Shown here one piece after another: positions 60,988 through 61,481 of a stretch of DNA of 61,481 nucleotides. How positions within the stretch are numbered: the first letter of the stretch is position 1; every line of letters starts with the position of its first letter. This DNA is from Gloeocapsa sp. PCC 73106 (GTDB taxonomy: Bacteria; Cyanobacteriota; Cyanobacteriia; Cyanobacteriales; Gloeocapsaceae), in contig NZ_ALVY01000219.1 in the NCBI RefSeq assembly GCF_000332035.1, forward strand, positions 1 through 61,481, written 5' to 3'. A model generated the notes under the pieces. The model made no database searches. It saw only the letters and a program-made list of their open reading frames with translations, and was not told the origin of the DNA. The position numbers and the translations under genes are program-made.

Positions 60988-61102
60988 GCAAAGTCAAAAA
61001 CAAATGCCAAGTAACCACTGTTGGTTGGGTATTGCTTTCTGCTGAGCAAAAAAACCAAAACTTAGTTTTTAGAGAGCAATAAAGCTGTTGCTTTGACTTT
61101 GC
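60988..61102 (+). repeat. Long-range inverted repeat in the leader of the last gene
   Basis: GCAAAGTCAAA (60988-60998) and TTTGACTTTGC (61092-61102) are perfect reverse complements with 93 bp between them, within the predicted leader. It could fold the 5' UTR or be an operator pair. Confidence 0.45.
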
Positions 61103-61174
61103 AAATTGTGAAAGTTACAGAATAGCTCCTGATTTACCGTTAACAACTCTACCGATCAAAACCCATTATTGACT

Positions 61175-61481
61175 ATGACTACAACAGAACCCCTTGACTC
61201 TAACAATACTGAGCAAACCGTGGTCAGCCTAAGCGCAGAACCAGAACTAATTACAGAAGCAGATGGAGCACCAGTTACATTCTACTTCGATACCCGTGGA
61301 ACCATCCCAGAAGACGGACTAATCATTGGTACCAGCGAGCTATTCGATTCCCAATTCGACTTCAACATCGACTTTGAAGATCCCCAAAACCTCAGCGGAA
61401 TTGAATACTATGACTATGTAGAATCAGAAACAGGTGAAGTCACAGTGTTCTGGAAAGTAACACAACCTGAATCCTTCATTA
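61175..61481 (+). CDS. N-terminal part of an acidic, possibly Calx-beta-like secreted protein
   Basis: A frame opens at ATG 61175 and runs off the right edge after 102 codons. It starts MTTTEPLDSNNTEQTVVSLS and is very acidic with no signal peptide, as in type I secreted RTX-style proteins. The segment VSLSAEPELITEADGAPVTF resembles the opening of Calx-beta-like repeats (..LS..P..vtE..g....). Codons end in C more often than in neighbours. The rest lies outside the window, so the identity is tentative. Confidence 0.55.
   Translation, partial: MTTTEPLDSNNTEQTVVSLSAEPELITEADGAPVTFYFDTRGTIPEDGLIIGTSELFDSQFDFNIDFEDPQNLSGIEYYDYVESETGEVTVFWKVTQPESFI

Overview
The window is cyanobacterial chromosome. 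The signs are the many GCGATCGC (HIP1) octamers, NDH-1 subunits NdhL and NdhB of the cyanobacterial type, a CYP110-like P450, Uma2/DUF820 proteins, a CyRepA1-type replication protein and DUF1997/DUF3007 proteins. No rRNA or tRNA gene and no CRISPR array was seen. The genus cannot be fixed from the sequence alone.

Layout. 1-616: start of an IS200/IS605 TnpB gene running off the left edge, then dispersed repeats. 617-17869: mostly housekeeping and metabolic genes (M3 oligopeptidase; ndhL-DUF3007-trpA-GT39 operon; a deacetylase/phosphodiester-glycosidase fusion; old yellow enzyme; UvrD-like helicase; def; rbfA; GH3; PGM1-type peptide ligase with a flavoprotein). 17840-26500: an accessory stretch with Uma2, GNAT, CyRepA1, a cluster of hairpins, HicB, a beta-lactamase-like hydrolase, an NlpC/P60 peptidase, VapBC, a glycosyltransferase gene bracketed by 70-bp inverted repeats, and a PEP-CTERM protein. 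26613-39895: a DgcA/DgcN-like pair, tadA, a Bax1-like nuclease, a decayed VapC locus, an ABC-2 permease, a TolC-type protein, leuB, glgA and a P450. 39990-42163: a small toxin-antitoxin island (PIN pair, DUF29 remnant, RES/Xre pair with a palindromic operator). 42165-48339: nfi, yraN, ndhB, ylqF and a large exported protein.

The most interesting region is 48770-60733, a same-strand run of nine genes with very short gaps or overlaps that reads as a compact biosynthetic operon. Its genes are: a one-module NRPS (TubC docking-C-A-T); a three-part fusion of a CmlA-like diiron beta-hydroxylase, a second TubC docking domain and a thioester reductase; a methyltransferase; a class III aminotransferase; an MbtH-like protein; two proteins I cannot name (one with a weak heme-dioxygenase-like motif); a membrane-anchored or exported tyrosinase; and a type II thioesterase. 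By analogy with chloramphenicol (CmlA/CmlP) and myxochelin (reductase plus MxcL-type aminotransferase), I infer this route: the carrier-bound amino acid is beta-hydroxylated, released reductively as an aldehyde, and aminated and/or methylated, with later copper-dependent phenol oxidation. The C domain and the N-terminal docking domain imply a partner encoded elsewhere.

Repeats are a second theme. There are four copies of a composite spacer repeat ending in a TATAA-like box, G-rich (GGGTAAA)n tracts, a 42-bp hairpin repeat that starts at the first base after a stop codon at two unrelated genes, and the inverted pair around the glycosyltransferase.
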